Assembly (NCBI RefSeq): GCF_048544455.1
Contig: NC_133537.1
Location: forward strand, 16,863,541 to 16,927,540
DNA from: Silene latifolia
Lineage: Eukaryota > Streptophyta > Magnoliopsida > Caryophyllales > Caryophyllaceae
Length of the DNA stretch: 64,000 nt
Direction: 5' to 3'
Below the pieces are notes generated by a model. The model worked only from the letters and a program-made list of their open reading frames with translations. It had not been told where the DNA came from and did no database searches. This document shows, one piece after another, positions 20,010 to 31,664 of this stretch; position 1 is the first letter of the stretch, and every line of letters starts with the position of its first letter. A program made the translations under genes and the position numbers.

Positions 20010-21522
20010 TGATGCGTGTCATTTATATGATGTTTTACATCTCTTTTTACACGCATTTCAGAGCTCATTTGTTTAGTTTATGCTACATTTCTCCCTATTT
20101 CCGTCTACTTCAGTATTTTGTACTTTATTGCAGAAATGTGAAGAATTCAACGGAAATCAAGCCAAATCTGTCCCCGAGTAATCTGCATTGCGAATGACGT
20201 GAAGGAATTGCTTAAGGAACGAGCTTGGTGCGCGATCCAAGGCCCAAAAGACAAGTCCACGAGAATAAAGAAGTCAAGTAGCAGCTCAAGCAGTCGATCG
20301 ACTAGTCCCATCAGTCGATCGACCAATGCTCGGGATCCAGAAGCTACTGTTCTTTGAGGAGCACTCGATCGACCGACCGAGTAGTCGATCGACCGATTTC
20401 GATTCCAGACGGAATTAAAAGATTGAGAAACTCAAGGCCCGTGAAGTTTAGGTTTAGGAAATAGTTGTTGCGCTTATTTGCTATATAACGTAACACAACT
20501 TTCGATTTAAGCATCAAGTCTTTTAGGGATAATTTTACATCAAGTTTTAGAATTAAGTTTTCATTCAAAGTTCTTTATCGAATAATTAGGGTTTGGAATT
20601 ATCGTGAGCATCGAAATTCGGTTCTTATTAATCAAATCTTACCCCTGCAATTCGGTATTTCTCCGTTTACTTTCGGTTTACGTATTTTGCTAATAGATTA
20701 GAATTGATAGTTAGTGTTCCCAAGCCAATTATCGTTTCATCATCATTGTTATTTATTTTAAGCATGAATTCCGTAATTGTCATGAGCTTTATTGTTGTTT
20801 TTACCTTCACCATGAGTAGCTAAATAGTTAGTGCTAGGATGTAGGCGATTTATGGCTAGGCGGCATTAGATTAAACACGGATCTGAACCGCGTGTCGGAT
20901 CGATCGATCGACATAGTTGGTCGATCGATCGACCTTGTAAGGTTATCCTTCGTTTTAATTGAATTTAAACTTGTATTTAACAAATCGAATGCATGCGACC
21001 AGTTAGATACCTATTTTGTGACCGACCCATTAGACCGAAAGGTAGGGTAGGTTGTTTGACCGTCAATTAATTCGACTAAACTGTGCTAAGATCGAAAGAT
21101 AGGTATAGTTTAGACCATTAGTCACTTTTCGGACGAAAGTCGTATTAGTGACATTTGGGACCTATAGCGAGATCGAGAGATGCTATTTGTTAGGAGTGGA
21201 CCGAGAGGACCTCTTATTTCCCGCCTTACCCGTGTTTAATTCAGATCGACTTAGTTTTTTCGCCGCCGAAGTCAGTAATGACCCGGCCATCCTAGTACCC
21301 TTCTTTTATCTGTTTAAATCATATCTTTAGTTTATTTTCCTTTTATTGTTTTTAGCTATAGAACAATTCAAATCAACCCCCATATTAGTTACCTCAGACT
21401 GAACATTAATCAACTAAAGTTTACAACTGCCTCCTTGCGGATCGACCCTATTACCACTAGCCTAGGTTAGTCTTAATAGGAATTATAAATTTTATCTTTG
21501 GTACTCACAGCGACGGGTATCA
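20010..21522 (+). repeat. RT-B 3' LTR
   Basis: This 1,513-bp LTR ends CGGGTATCA at 21522, followed by the duplication GATGT. The palindrome cassettes at about 20291-20400 and 20895-20932 differ from the 5' LTR far more than the rest. Confidence 0.95.
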
Positions 21523-22190
21523 GATGTCCCGCTCAAAGTGGGTAAAATTGCATTCCCTTGTGACTTCTATGTAATGGACATCCCCGAGGACTCAAATATT
21601 CCCATCATATTGGGGCGCCCTTGCCTTGCTATGGGGGGTGCCATGATTGATGTGAAGAATGGAAAGCTTTCTCTACAAGTGGGTGAAGAAAAGGTAGAAT
21701 TCTCCTTGAACAAGGCCATGAAGGAGCCTTCGGAAGAAAAAGTCTTGTTACATGATTGACATGGTAGAGGAATGGGTAGATATGAAGAACTTTGATGAAG
21801 ACAAAGGTTTGTAAGGATTCCTATGCTTTAGCCATGGAAGCAACAATTGAAGAAGACCCGGATAAAGAATTTGAGAGCTTGAGAGGAGATGGTAAAAAGG
21901 AGGAGAGATCCACGCCTCCTCAAGTGGATTTGAAACCTCTTCCCTCTACTCTTAAACATGATTTCCTTGGCCCTAATGACACTTACCCTATTATTGTCAA
22001 TAGTGCACTCAATGACACCGAACTTCAAAAGTTACTTGATGTTGTGAGAAAATATAAGGATGTCATTGGGTACTCAATTGATGATATCAAGGGGATTAGC
22101 CCTTCTTTTTGCGCTCACCGCATTCATTTGGAGGATGAGGGTGCATCTTCCATTGAGCCTCAACGCCGCCTTAACCCCGCAATGAAATAA
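21523..22190 (+). pseudogene. pol: RT-A second half of protease and linker to RT
   Basis: This resumes RT-A after RT-B: KVGKIAFPCDFYVMDIPEDS and IILGRPCLAMGGAMIDV complete the protease domain begun before 13075. A frame break near 21735-21792 and a stop at 22188-22190 (TAA where an acidic codon, GAA or GAG, is expected before the VVRKEVLKL segment) disrupt it. The conserved linker PQVDLKPLPSTLKHDFLG and PQRRLNPAMK lead into RT. Confidence 0.85.
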
Positions 22191-23948
22191 GTGGTTAGGA
22201 AGGAGGTGTTGAAGCTCTATGATGCAAGTATCATTTACCCTATCTCCGATAGTGCATGGGTGAGCCCGGTGCATATTGTGCCAAAGAAGGGCGGGGTCAC
22301 GGTAGTCACCAATGACAAGAATGAACTAATTCCAACAAGAATCACAACCGGGTTGAGAATGTGTATAGACTATAGACGCCTCAACAAGGCGACTAGGAAA
22401 GACCATTTCCCCCTCCCTTTCCTTGACCAAATGTTGGAAAGACTTGCCCAACACTCTCACTTTTGCTACCTTGATGTGTTTTCGGGGTTTTTCCAAATCC
22501 CGATTCACCCTAATGACCAAGAAAAGACCACTTTCACGTGCCCGTTTGGCACCTTTGCTTATAGGCGCATGCCCTTTGGGCTATGCAATGCGCCGGCCAC
22601 ATTTCAAAGATGCATGCTAGCTATATTTTCCGAATATGTTGAGGATATAATGGAGGTGTTTATGGACGATTTTTCCGTCGTAGGCACCTCATTTGATGGA
22701 TGTCTAGCTAATTTGAGTAAGGTCTTGAAAAGGTGTCAAGAAACCGGTCTAGTCTTAAATTGGGAGAAATGTCACTTCATGGTGACATCCGGGGTTGTTT
22801 TGGGTCATGTTGTGTCAAGTAAAGGGTTAGAAGTTGATCAAGCAAAGATTGAAGTGATTAAAACTTTACCCCCTCCCACGAATGTCAAAGGAGTTAAAAG
22901 TTTTCTTGGGCATGCCGGTTTTTACCGGAGATTTATCAAGGATTTTTCTTTGATTGTCCGACCTTTAACATTGTTACTTGGCAAAGATGTGCCCTTTGAG
23001 TTTACTAATGAATGTTTGAATGCTTTTAATAGGTTGAAAGAAGCTCTCATCACCGCTCCAATTATGCAACCTCCCACTTGGGGAGAACCTTTTGAGTTGA
23101 TGTGCGATGCTAGTGATGTAGCGGTGGGAGCGGTGCTTGGACAAAGAAAGAATGGCAAGCTCCATGCCATATATTATGCAAGAAAAACCTTGGATGAAGC
23201 TCAAGCAAACTACACAACCACCGAAAAGGAGCTTTTGGCGGTTATCTATGTTATGAACAAGTTCCGTTCTTACTTGGTAGGCTCTAAAGTAATAGTACAT
23301 ACCGATCATACGGCGTTGAGGCACTTGCTAATCAAGAAAGAATCAAAACCACGCTTGATCCGGTGGATACTTTTGCTCCAAGAGTTTGATATTGAAATTA
23401 GAGACAAGAAGGGTGTGGAGAACGTAGTAGCCGACTATCTCTCTCGGCTATTCCATGAAAATGTTAAGGATGGGCTACCAATTCATGACTCCTTGCCGGA
23501 TGATCAATTGTTCGCTCTTGCTCTAATGGATGTCCCTGGGTACGCGGATTATGTCAACTACTTGGTATCCGGGGTCATCCCACATGACTATAACTCACAT
23601 AAGAGGAAGAAATTCTTTCATGATCTAAGGCAATATTTTTGGGATCAACCTTGCCTTTACAAATCTTGTGCGGATGGGATAATTAGGAGGTGCATTCCAA
23701 GTGAAGAGGTGAAGCCGATAATCTCTCATTGCCATGACATGCCAAGTGGAGGGCATGGAAGTTCAAGGAAGACCGCCGCAAGGGTGCTCCAATGCGGTTT
23801 CTATTGGCCTGCCCTATTTCTCGATGTGGCAACTTACGTCAAGGGGTGTGATAAGTGCCATTCAAGCGGCAATATTTCAAGGAGGCATGAGATGCCAATG
23901 AACTACATCCTAGAGGTTGAGTTATTTGATGTATGGGGTATCGATTAC
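22191..23948 (+). pseudogene. pol: RT-A reverse transcriptase, RNase H and integrase N-terminus
   Basis: An open 586-codon frame, in frame with the segment before it. RT spans about residues 5-260 with the catalytic FMDDFSVVG near residue 157. RNase H begins near residue 300 ([14 protein letters not shown], then [20 protein letters not shown]). The integrase HHCC zinc domain is near 512-570 ([20 protein letters not shown] and [10 protein letters not shown]). The frame is cut after the GID…Y of the integrase core by the RT-C insertion; the few codons after 23948 belong to RT-C. The core resumes at 51764 in the same frame. Confidence 0.9.
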
Positions 23949-24080
23949 TGTTGGACCATATAGATATATGATTAAGTTTTGATAATGACAAGCGTGTGCC
24001 TCGTTTTATATAAACTCTTGCTCGTAATCGTTTGTTTAGTCTTTGTTAGATTAACTTAAGTTTACAAGTTAGCAAGTAAT

Positions 24081-24100
24081 GTTATAGCATTCTTAGCTAT
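24081..24100. repeat. RT-C LTR hairpin, interrupted by RT-D
   Basis: GTTATAGC (24081-24088), a 7-bp loop and GCTAT (24096-24100) continue as AAC at 50241-50243, giving a perfect 8-bp-arm hairpin in the original LTR. RT-D inserted inside the right arm. The arm sequence reappears in hairpins at 50273-50301 and 50512-50585. Confidence 0.7.
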
Positions 24101-25606
24101 TGTTGGGTTCCTTAAATTGATGATAACATGCCCATTTGATTTGTGTTATCTTAGTTTACCCTTTCAGGATTAATGATTAAATCAAGCATGGATTAAGAAG
24201 TGTTGAAGTTGTTAATCATCCCATTGTATTGAGTCTTAAGTGTCATGTAATGTACAAGTGAGAAAGTAGAGTATCTTAGAGTAATAGAAACAGTCAAGAC
24301 GACTGCTACTTTTACAAAGTAACAGCTGCCTGGACTGTTGCCTAAATTCGTAACACTTGAACTCTTTTTATCCTTTTATCTTTCAAAAGCCTTTTCGTGT
24401 CTCTTATTTTTGAAAGATAATCTTCAGATTTTTATAAGGATTTGGCCTTCAATAAAGAGTGGTTTGAATAATTATCTTTTTCAAAATGTTTCCTCTTTAT
24501 GCAAATTTGACCCTTTGGTCCTTTAGAAAACAAGAAATGCTTTTTGCCATATTTGTGTAAACTTGTCATCATGTGACTTGTTTTTCCCTCTTTGTTTTCT
24601 GAATTTGCATGAGCTTTTATGGATAACTTTCAAACACTCTTTCTCTATTTTTGCCTTTGCAAAAGAACCTTCTTTGGTGCAAGTATTGGGTGGTTGTTGA
24701 GGCTCTTCACATGTGAGGTCTTTGACCCTTCAAAACCCTAGAAACTCCCTTACTCATCCTCTCTATAAAAGGCGTGCCATCCTCTCATAAAAATTCCAAG
24801 ACGTTTTCTGAAATATTTTTCAAGTTTGCAAATTGTTTTTAAAGCTTAAAACCGTGTGTCTTTGCAAAACTTCTAAGAGTCTTCAAGTTGTTACAGTCTT
24901 GGCTACTGTTACTTTAACTTACTAAACTCTCTCACTTAAGATTGTTGATCTTGTAAAAGTTGTCCACCTCAATTCTTTGTTAAGAATAAGATAGTGGAAG
25001 CTTGATCCTTAAAACATTCTTAGTGTGTGTGTGTGTGTAGAGTTAGGACGGAGTAGTCTTCAACTCTTTGGCAACCGGAGTAGGTTGCGAGTTGGCTTGT
25101 CACAAGAACGGAGTAGTTCTTGGACTTGTAACACAACCGGAGTAGGTTGTTACTTTTATTGTACGGGTCTTTTAGTAGTCGGAGTAGATCGCTAAAAGAA
25201 ATCAATAAAAAGTAGATTGGACGTAGGCACTTGAGTTTCTTGCCGAACTAATTCAAAAATCTCGTGTTTGTTCTTTTACTTTATTCCGCTGCAATTTTAT
25301 TGTGTTTTTTTTGTTTTGCTTTGCTTGAACCTCGAAGTAACAGTTCATCATACTGTCACATTTGGTCTGCAGTCTGTACTTCATAAACTGAGACAAATAG
25401 CTACAGTCAGAACCATTTTTACTTTCATACTACAGCAAACATTCATTCCAATACTCGTCTAATCTCGCAATATTACTCGAAGTATTATCTAATCTCTTTT
25501 GCTCTCTTAATTCACTTTAAATCAATAAAGTTGAAGTTAAAATTTTTAAATAGTACCTAATTCACCCCCCTCCCCCTCTTAGGTACTTGAATCCATAAAC
25601 TCAACA
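24101..25606 (+). repeat. RT-D 5' LTR
   Basis: This 1,506-bp LTR has a TATA box (CTATAAAAGG) at about 24762. It contains the tandem-like AACCGGAGTAGGTTG words at 25072-25150 and a GT run at 25021-25038. The partner LTR is at 48725-50235. They agree closely, except for a burst of changes at 24289-24345 against 48908-48968. Confidence 0.93.
24762..24771 (+). promoter_or_regulatory. TATA box of the RT-D 5' LTR
   Basis: CTATAAAAGG lies about 660 bp into the LTR; the same word is in the 3' LTR near 49391. It is a close match to the plant TATA consensus. Confidence 0.6.
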
Positions 25607-25608
25607 AT

Positions 25609-25620
25609 TGGTATCAGAGC
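25609..25620 (+). promoter_or_regulatory. RT-D primer binding site (initiator Met tRNA)
   Basis: TGGTATCAGAGC, the standard plant copia site, begins 3 bp after the LTR end. Confidence 0.9.
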
Positions 25621-25669
25621 CTCGTGCTCTTAATCGAGGCTAATCGCCTTAGAGTTTGATTCGTGGGTA

Positions 25670-28020
25670 ATGGATTCCGAGAAACACTCCAAGATCCCGG
25701 TCTTTACCGGTTCGAATTTTGGATGGTGGAAACTCAAAATGGAACATTACATCAAAAGTATCGATTATCAATGTTGGAACATCATCCAAAATGGACCTCT
25801 TGCCATTGAGGAAACCGATATCTTAAACGGTTTCACCAAGACAAAAGAGGAAAGAAATTACAATAAAAACGACTTCAAACTTTCCGAAAAGAATTCCAAA
25901 GCAATGTCGATTCTTCAATGTTGTGTTGGTGAGGGGGAAGTTAGTCGTATTTCCGGATGTCCTACGGCAAAATCTATTTGGGATTCCCTTGTACTTGCTT
26001 ATGAAGGGACGTCCCAAGTAAGAAAACACCGTATTGACCTTCTCATGCAACAATATGAGATGTTTAGAATGTCAAAAGACGAGTCCTTAAATAGTTTCTC
26101 TTCACGTTTTTCTTGTATTATTAATGAGCTTAAAAGTCTAGGAAGGAATTTCGAGTCCGAGGACATCATTCGAAAAATCCTTCGTAGTCTAACCTCTAAG
26201 TGGCAACCCAAAGTTACCGCCATAGAGGAAGCTAAAGACTTGTCAACCCTATCTCTTCATGAACTAATGGGATCACTAATGGCTCACGAGTTTAATCTCG
26301 ATAAGCATTCTAGTGAGTCTTCAAAGGGAAAGAGTCTCGCCCTCACATCCTCTCCAAGTGATGGAGAAGATGAGGAGGAAGACGAGTTTGCTATGTTCAC
26401 AAGGAATCTAGCCGGGTTGGTCAATGGCCAAGGAAACAAAAGGTTCACTAATAATTACTCGAAAAAACGCTTTCCTAAGAAACGACCTAACTCCACCGTG
26501 GGATGCTTTAAATGTGGTGATAAAACTCACCAAATTAAAGAATGTACCAAGTGGGATGAAATCAAATCAAAGGAAAGAAGAGAAAAGGTTAAAAAGGACT
26601 ATAAACATAGAGTCATGAGTGCTATTTGGGGAATGTCCGACTCCGAGGAAGATGAGGAACTCATCGAGGAGGAACTAGAGGCTAAAATGTGTCTTGCAAA
26701 TCATTCTAAAGAAAAAGTCTCAAAAACCTCAAAACTTGAACACTTAAGATGCCTCATGGCTAATCCCGACGATTCCGACTCCGATTCCGACAGCGAGGTA
26801 AATCATCTAAAGGCCAAGGCTAGAACTTACTCCAAAGAGAAAGTATGTAAGCTTCTTGACCAACTTCTTGATAAGTGTCGGTTTCAAAATGATAAGCTTG
26901 AGGTAATGTAAAATGAAATTGAGGAAATTGCTCAAGAGAACTTTAATCTTAAAAATGAACTAAAAGCAACAGACAGCGTCACTGTCACCTATGAGGCTTA
27001 TGATGAAGTTAAAAGAGTCAACAAGTTAAACAAACATTTGACTAAAGAACTAGAGCGTCTTAGGTTGACCCCCACAGACGTCTCTGACCTTGAAAATGTC
27101 AACACTACCTTGGTGATGCAAGTTTCCTCACTAACCAAGGAATGTGATGATCTTTTGAAGGACAAAGATGCTCTTGAGAATGAGATCTATGACTTTGTAG
27201 TTGAAGTTGTAGACCTAAGAGAAACAGTGTCTAAGACTGTTGCTTCTGACAAAGATTTAGACAAGTCAAATGAAAATATTAAATGTTTGGAAAATGAAAA
27301 CAAATGTCTAAAAGATGAGGTTGTTTGTCTCAAGAATGAAATAGAAGTCCTTCATGATAGGCTTACTTTTTTCAAAAAGGGTATGCCCGAATGTAGCACT
27401 TCTAGGTCTTCTCCTCATCATAGATCCGATGAAATCATTGATCTAAACAAAAGTCTTGATGAGATGACGTCTAAGTATGAAGAGTCCAAATAACGAATCA
27501 TGTATCTCGTGTCTAAACTCAACAACCACACCCATGACTTCATAGTTGAGAAAAGATTGTCTATTGAAAGTGTTAACAATGATGAACTCAAGAGAGAAAA
27601 AGAAAAGAATTTGCATCTTCTTTCACGTGTCAATGACTTGACCAATGAACTTGTTAGTGCTAAAAACATCACTGAAAAATGGGAAGGAAGTCAAACTGTG
27701 TTAAACTTTCTCACGAATCAAACCGAGAGATGTAACAAAACTGCTGGTTTAGGGTTCAAATGGAACAATCGGTGATTTGTTACATCCAGAAGCCTAAAAA
27801 CGATTTTAGAAGGAGAAAGTATGTTGGTCTTCCCGAATACATTATTTGCAATTATTGTGGTAAGAATGGCCATGTCCTCAACACTTGTGAAAAAAGGTTT
27901 CATGACATTAACAAGAACATCAAAATAATTAAGCAAATATGGATTAGGAAAGATACCATAAGATATGTTGATCACAAAAGGGGACCCAAGTTTGTTTGGG
28001 TTCCTAAACTCAAAGTCTAA
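25670..28020 (+). pseudogene. gag: RT-D Gag (stops and one frameshift)
   Basis: It starts at the ATG at 25670, about 50 bp after the primer site. The first 413 codons are open: an N-terminal copia Gag domain (FTGSNFGWWKLKMEHYIKSI), a UBN2-type capsid, a CX2CX4HX4C knuckle (CFKCGDKTHQIKEC) and an acidic serine-rich segment. TAA at 26909, TAA at 27491 and TGA at 27773 interrupt. Between the first two lies a Leu/Lys/Glu-rich region likely to form a coiled coil (27038-27480). A shift near 27765 leads to a second knuckle (CNYCGKNGHVLNTC). The long Gag with coiled coil and two knuckles fits SIRE. Confidence 0.85.
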
Positions 28021-28033
28021 TCTTATGTAGGGC

Positions 28034-29899
28034 TTGGTGAGAGGCGGCCGAAATTGGTACTTGGATAGTGGATGCTCTCGTCACATGACGGGTGATAGAA
28101 GCCAATTCCTCTCACTTAAAGCATACAATGGTGGCACGGTAAGGTTTGGTGACAACAAGAAAGGTGAAGTGATTGGCATTGGAAAGGTTGGTAAGTCACC
28201 ATTACTTTGTGTCGACAATGTGCGGCTTGTCAAAGGTTTGAAGCATAATCTCTTTAGTATCTCTCAACTTTGTGATAAGGGTAACATTGTAGAAATTAGT
28301 GCTAATATGTGTCGAATATTTGATGCCACTACTAATGAACTTATACTCGAAGGAAGACGTGTCAAAGACGTTTACTTAACTAATTTGAACACTCTATCCG
28401 GTCACACCATGTCTTGCATGAGTGTAATGAACAATGATCCTTGGTTATGGCATAAAAGGTTTGGTCATGTAAGTACAAAAACTCTTAATACCCTTAAAAG
28501 ACTTGACTTAGTTGAAGGTATTCCCAACATGAAGTTTGATTTTGATAAAGTATGTGATGAATGTGCTAGAGGCAAACATGTTAGAAGTTCCTTTAAATCC
28601 AAAAGAATTTTGAGTACATCTCAACCTTTGCAACTTTTACATATCGACTTGTGTGGACCAATGAGAACTAGAAGTAGAGGTGGTAGTCGTTATGTGTGTG
28701 TCATTGTTGATGATTACTCTAGGTTCGTTTGGGCACTCTTCCTAAGCTCTAAGGATGAGACATTTGATGAGTTTCTAATTTGGTTAAGAAAGATTCAAAA
28801 TAAACTTGATTTAAAACTTGTTTCAATGAGAACCGATCACGGAACCGAATTCGAAAACTCATCATTTGGTGCTTATTATGATGACAATGGTGTAGACCAT
28901 AACTTCTCGGCTCCTAGAACTCCACAACAAAATGGTGTGGTTGAAAGGATGAATAGAACCCTTGAAGGAATGGCTAGAACAATGTTATTATCAAGTAAGT
29001 TGCCTAAGAACTTTTGGGCCGAAGCGGTAAATACCGCTTGCTACATTCATAATCGTGTCATGATAAGAAGTATATTGAATAAAACTCCATATGAATTACT
29101 ACGTGGAAGAAAACCCAACATTTCATATTTTAGATGTTTTGGAAGCAAATGTTTTGTTCATAACAATGGTAAAAACAACTTGGGTAAGTTCGATCCACGT
29201 AGTGATGAAGGAGTATTTATTGGGTACTCCGATCATAGCAAGGCCTATAAAGTTTACAATAAACGAACCTTGTTAATTGAAGAAAGCATCCATGTCATTT
29301 TTGATGAATCTAGTGTGCTTGGACAGGTACAAAATGTGAATGATGACGATGATGATAGTGATGACGATGAGTTTGAGATTGGTCTTGTTCGAAAGGACTT
29401 CGTGTTCGAGGATGAAGAAGCTCCCCAAAGATCGACTTGCAATGCACACACGGGACTGTCACCTTCAAAGGAAATCAGCAACTCAGGGGGAATACGTAGC
29501 ACACCTGCTACTGTTTCTTCTACGGAAGCAACAGACCCAACGACTGTTGCCTCCACCTCCAGAACTGAATCTACTCAAAACAGTGAGGATGAAGATCCCT
29601 CCAGGCCAAAAGAAACAGTCACTGTGACTGATGCTACTGAGGGGGAACAAGAAACCATTGTTCCAAAGAAGTGGAAACATCAAAGCTCTCATCCACTCAC
29701 TAATCTCACGAGTGATCTCAACTCGGGAATCCGAACAAGATCATCCCTCAACAATCTCGCTCATCTCAATGAATTTTGTGCCCACAATGCCTTCCTTTCT
29801 CAAATTGAACCTTCAAATGTAATAGACGCCTTGACTGATGCAGACTGGTTACTTGCTATGCAAGAAGAACTCAATCAATTCAAAAGATACGAGGTATGA
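28034..29899 (+). CDS. pol: RT-D protease and integrase
   Basis: This open 621-codon frame has the aspartic protease at its N-terminus (WYLDSGCSRHMTG, catalytic DSG). The integrase zinc region is near residues 138-190 (LWHKRFGHVSTKTLNTLKRL, then CDECARGKH). The core domain has D near 204 (HIDLCGP), D near 266 (RTDHGTEF) and E near 303 (NGVVERMNRT). A variable Ser/Thr/Glu-rich linker follows, then the start of RT. It ends at TGA 29897-29899, where the sequence that follows (HLVPRP) suggests an original Trp codon, so a single change probably split the polyprotein. The frame opens without its own ATG; it would be made as part of Gag-Pol. Confidence 0.88.
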   Translation: MVRGGRNWYLDSGCSRHMTGDRSQFLSLKAYNGGTVRFGDNKKGEVIGIGKVGKSPLLCVDNVRLVKGLKHNLFSISQLCDKGNIVEISANMCRIFDATTNELILEGRRVKDVYLTNLNTLSGHTMSCMSVMNNDPWLWHKRFGHVSTKTLNTLKRLDLVEGIPNMKFDFDKVCDECARGKHVRSSFKSKRILSTSQPLQLLHIDLCGPMRTRSRGGSRYVCVIVDDYSRFVWALFLSSKDETFDEFLIWLRKIQNKLDLKLVSMRTDHGTEFENSSFGAYYDDNGVDHNFSAPRTPQQNGVVERMNRTLEGMARTMLLSSKLPKNFWAEAVNTACYIHNRVMIRSILNKTPYELLRGRKPNISYFRCFGSKCFVHNNGKNNLGKFDPRSDEGVFIGYSDHSKAYKVYNKRTLLIEESIHVIFDESSVLGQVQNVNDDDDDSDDDEFEIGLVRKDFVFEDEEAPQRSTCNAHTGLSPSKEISNSGGIRSTPATVSSTEATDPTTVASTSRTESTQNSEDEDPSRPKETVTVTDATEGEQETIVPKKWKHQSSHPLTNLTSDLNSGIRTRSSLNNLAHLNEFCAHNAFLSQIEPSNVIDALTDADWLLAMQEELNQFKRYEV

Positions 29900-31333
29900 C
29901 ACTTAGTCCCTAGACCGCCTAATTGTACCGTCATTGGTACTAGGTGGGTCTTTCGCAATAAGCTTGATGACTCGGGAGAAATTGTAAGGAACAAGGCTAG
30001 GCTAGTGGTGCAAGGTTATAACCAACAAGAGGGTATTGATTACGATGAAACCTATGCACCGGTAGCTAGACTTGAGGCCATACGATTACTTATAGCTTTT
30101 GCGGCTCACAAAGGCATTAAACTCTTCCAAATGGATGTTAAAACCGCTTTCTTAAATGGATATTTGGAAGAAGATGTCTTTGTAGAACAACCATCGGGTT
30201 TTGAGAACAATGACTTGCCTAACCATGTTTTCAAATTAGACAAAGCTCTTTATGGTTTAAAACAAGCACCTAGGTGTTGGTATGATAGATTGTCTAAGTT
30301 TCTTATTGAAAATGGTTTTAAAAGAGGCTCCGTTGACAAAACATTGTTCTTAAAGTCACAGTCAGATGAACTATTGGTTGTACAAGTATATGTTGATGAC
30401 ATTATATTTGGTGCAACAAATGAACTCCTTTACTTATATTTTTCGGAACTAATGAAATCGGAGTTTGAAATGAGCATGATGGGTGAGCTAGGATTTTTCC
30501 TTGGGCTCCAAATTAAGCAACCAAAGGATGGAATCATGATCCATCAACAAAAGTATATTAAGGAAATGCTTAAGAAATTTGGGATGACTAATGGTAAGTC
30601 TCATGATACACCTATGGTAGCCGGGTCCAAATTGGACAAAGATGAACTCGGTAAGAATGTTAGCGATAAGGTGTATAGAGGTATGATAGGCTCACTTCTC
30701 TACTTGACCGCAAGTCGTCCCGACATTCTTTTTAGCGTTTGTTTATGTGCTAGGTTCCAAGAAAATCCGAAAGAATCACATTTTAAAACCGTTAAACGAA
30801 TTCTTCGGTATTTGATTGGAACACAAAATCTATACTTATGGTATCCCTTACATTGTCCTTTTGATCTCATAGGCTTTTCGGATGCGGACTATGCGGGATG
30901 CACGGTTGATAGAAAGAACACCTCCGGAATTGCAACATTCTTGGGTCCTTGTTTAATCTCTTGGGGCTCAAAGAAACAAAATACGGTAGCTCTTTCAACG
31001 GCCAAAAGTGAGTGCGTTAGTGCCACACATTGTTGTTCTCAATTACTTTGGGTAAGACAACAACTCTTGGATTTTGGTATTATTTTTGACTCCGTTCCCA
31101 TAATGTGTGATAATACGAGTGCAATAAATATTTCCAAAAATCCTATTCAACACTCTAAAACTAAACATATTGATATTCATCACCATTTTATCCGTGATCA
31201 TGTTGAAAAAGGACATGTTAAACTTATCTTTTGCAAAACCGAAAATCAAATTGCCGATATTTTCACTAAGCCACTTGCAAGAGAACATTTTGAGAAATTT
31301 AGACTAGAAATTGGGTTAATTAATTGCTTGTGA
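29900..31333 (+). CDS. pol: RT-D reverse transcriptase and RNase H
   Basis: Same frame as the upstream segment after one stop codon. RT motifs: TRWVFRNKLD near 29941, PVARLEAIRLLIAFAAHKG, QMDVKTAFLNGYLEEDVFVE, LYGLKQAPRCWYDR and the catalytic YVDDIIFG (about 30389-30412). RNase H follows (FSDADYAGCTVDRKNTSG). The usual ALSTAEAEY reads ALSTAKSEC, so a normally conserved acidic residue is Lys. The end motif HFIRDHVEKGHVKLIF, then ADIFTKPLAREHF, is complete. Copies RNA to DNA and removes the RNA strand in the particle. Confidence 0.9.
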   Translation, partial: HLVPRPPNCTVIGTRWVFRNKLDDSGEIVRNKARLVVQGYNQQEGIDYDETYAPVARLEAIRLLIAFAAHKGIKLFQMDVKTAFLNGYLEEDVFVEQPSGFENNDLPNHVFKLDKALYGLKQAPRCWYDRLSKFLIENGFKRGSVDKTLFLKSQSDELLVVQVYVDDIIFGATNELLYLYFSELMKSEFEMSMMGELGFFLGLQIKQPKDGIMIHQQKYIKEMLKKFGMTNGKSHDTPMVAGSKLDKDELGKNVSDKVYRGMIGSLLYLTASRPDILFSVCLCARFQENPKESHFKTVKRILRYLIGTQNLYLWYPLHCPFDLIGFSDADYAGCTVDRKNTSGIATFLGPCLISWGSKKQNTVALSTAKSECVSATHCCSQLLWVRQQLLDFGIIFDSVPIMCDNTSAINISKNPIQHSKTKHIDIHHHFIRDHVEKGHVKLIFCKTENQIADIFTKPLAREHFEKFRLEIGLINCL

Positions 31334-31664
31334 TTTTTAGTGTGAGTTTTACAAATTTCCTTAATTGATTAAATTAAGATTGGATATATGTTCTTTAGTG
31401 TTCTAAGTGCATTCATAATATTTTTAGACTAAAAATTGACACCGTATTCGTGAGTCGGTAATCACTCAACCTCATATCTAAATTTACGTTTATAATATAC
31501 TACCTTGCGTTTTATTTCGAGTAATTAAAATTAAGTAGTTGGGCCAACTACCTCACCTCCCTCATTTATTGGGCCATTTACTCCCTAAAACCCACCGAAC
31601 ACCCAAAACCCACGCCTCCCTTCATCTCCCAAATCCCTCAAATCTTACCTACCCTTAACCCACC

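Larger units (their letters stand above)
13076..21522 (+). mobile_element. RT-B: non-autonomous Athila-related element (gag-protease only)
   Basis: LTRs at 13076-14592 and 20010-21522 both start TGATGCGTGTCA and end CGGGTATCA. The duplication GATGT is present at 13071-13075 and 21523-21527. The 5.4-kb interior has a broken gag, a protease region and an acidic ORF, then 2.2 kb with no coding sequence. No reverse transcriptase, RNase H or integrase can be found in any frame. As it is flanked by a perfect duplication, it must have been moved by proteins from another element. Confidence 0.9.
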
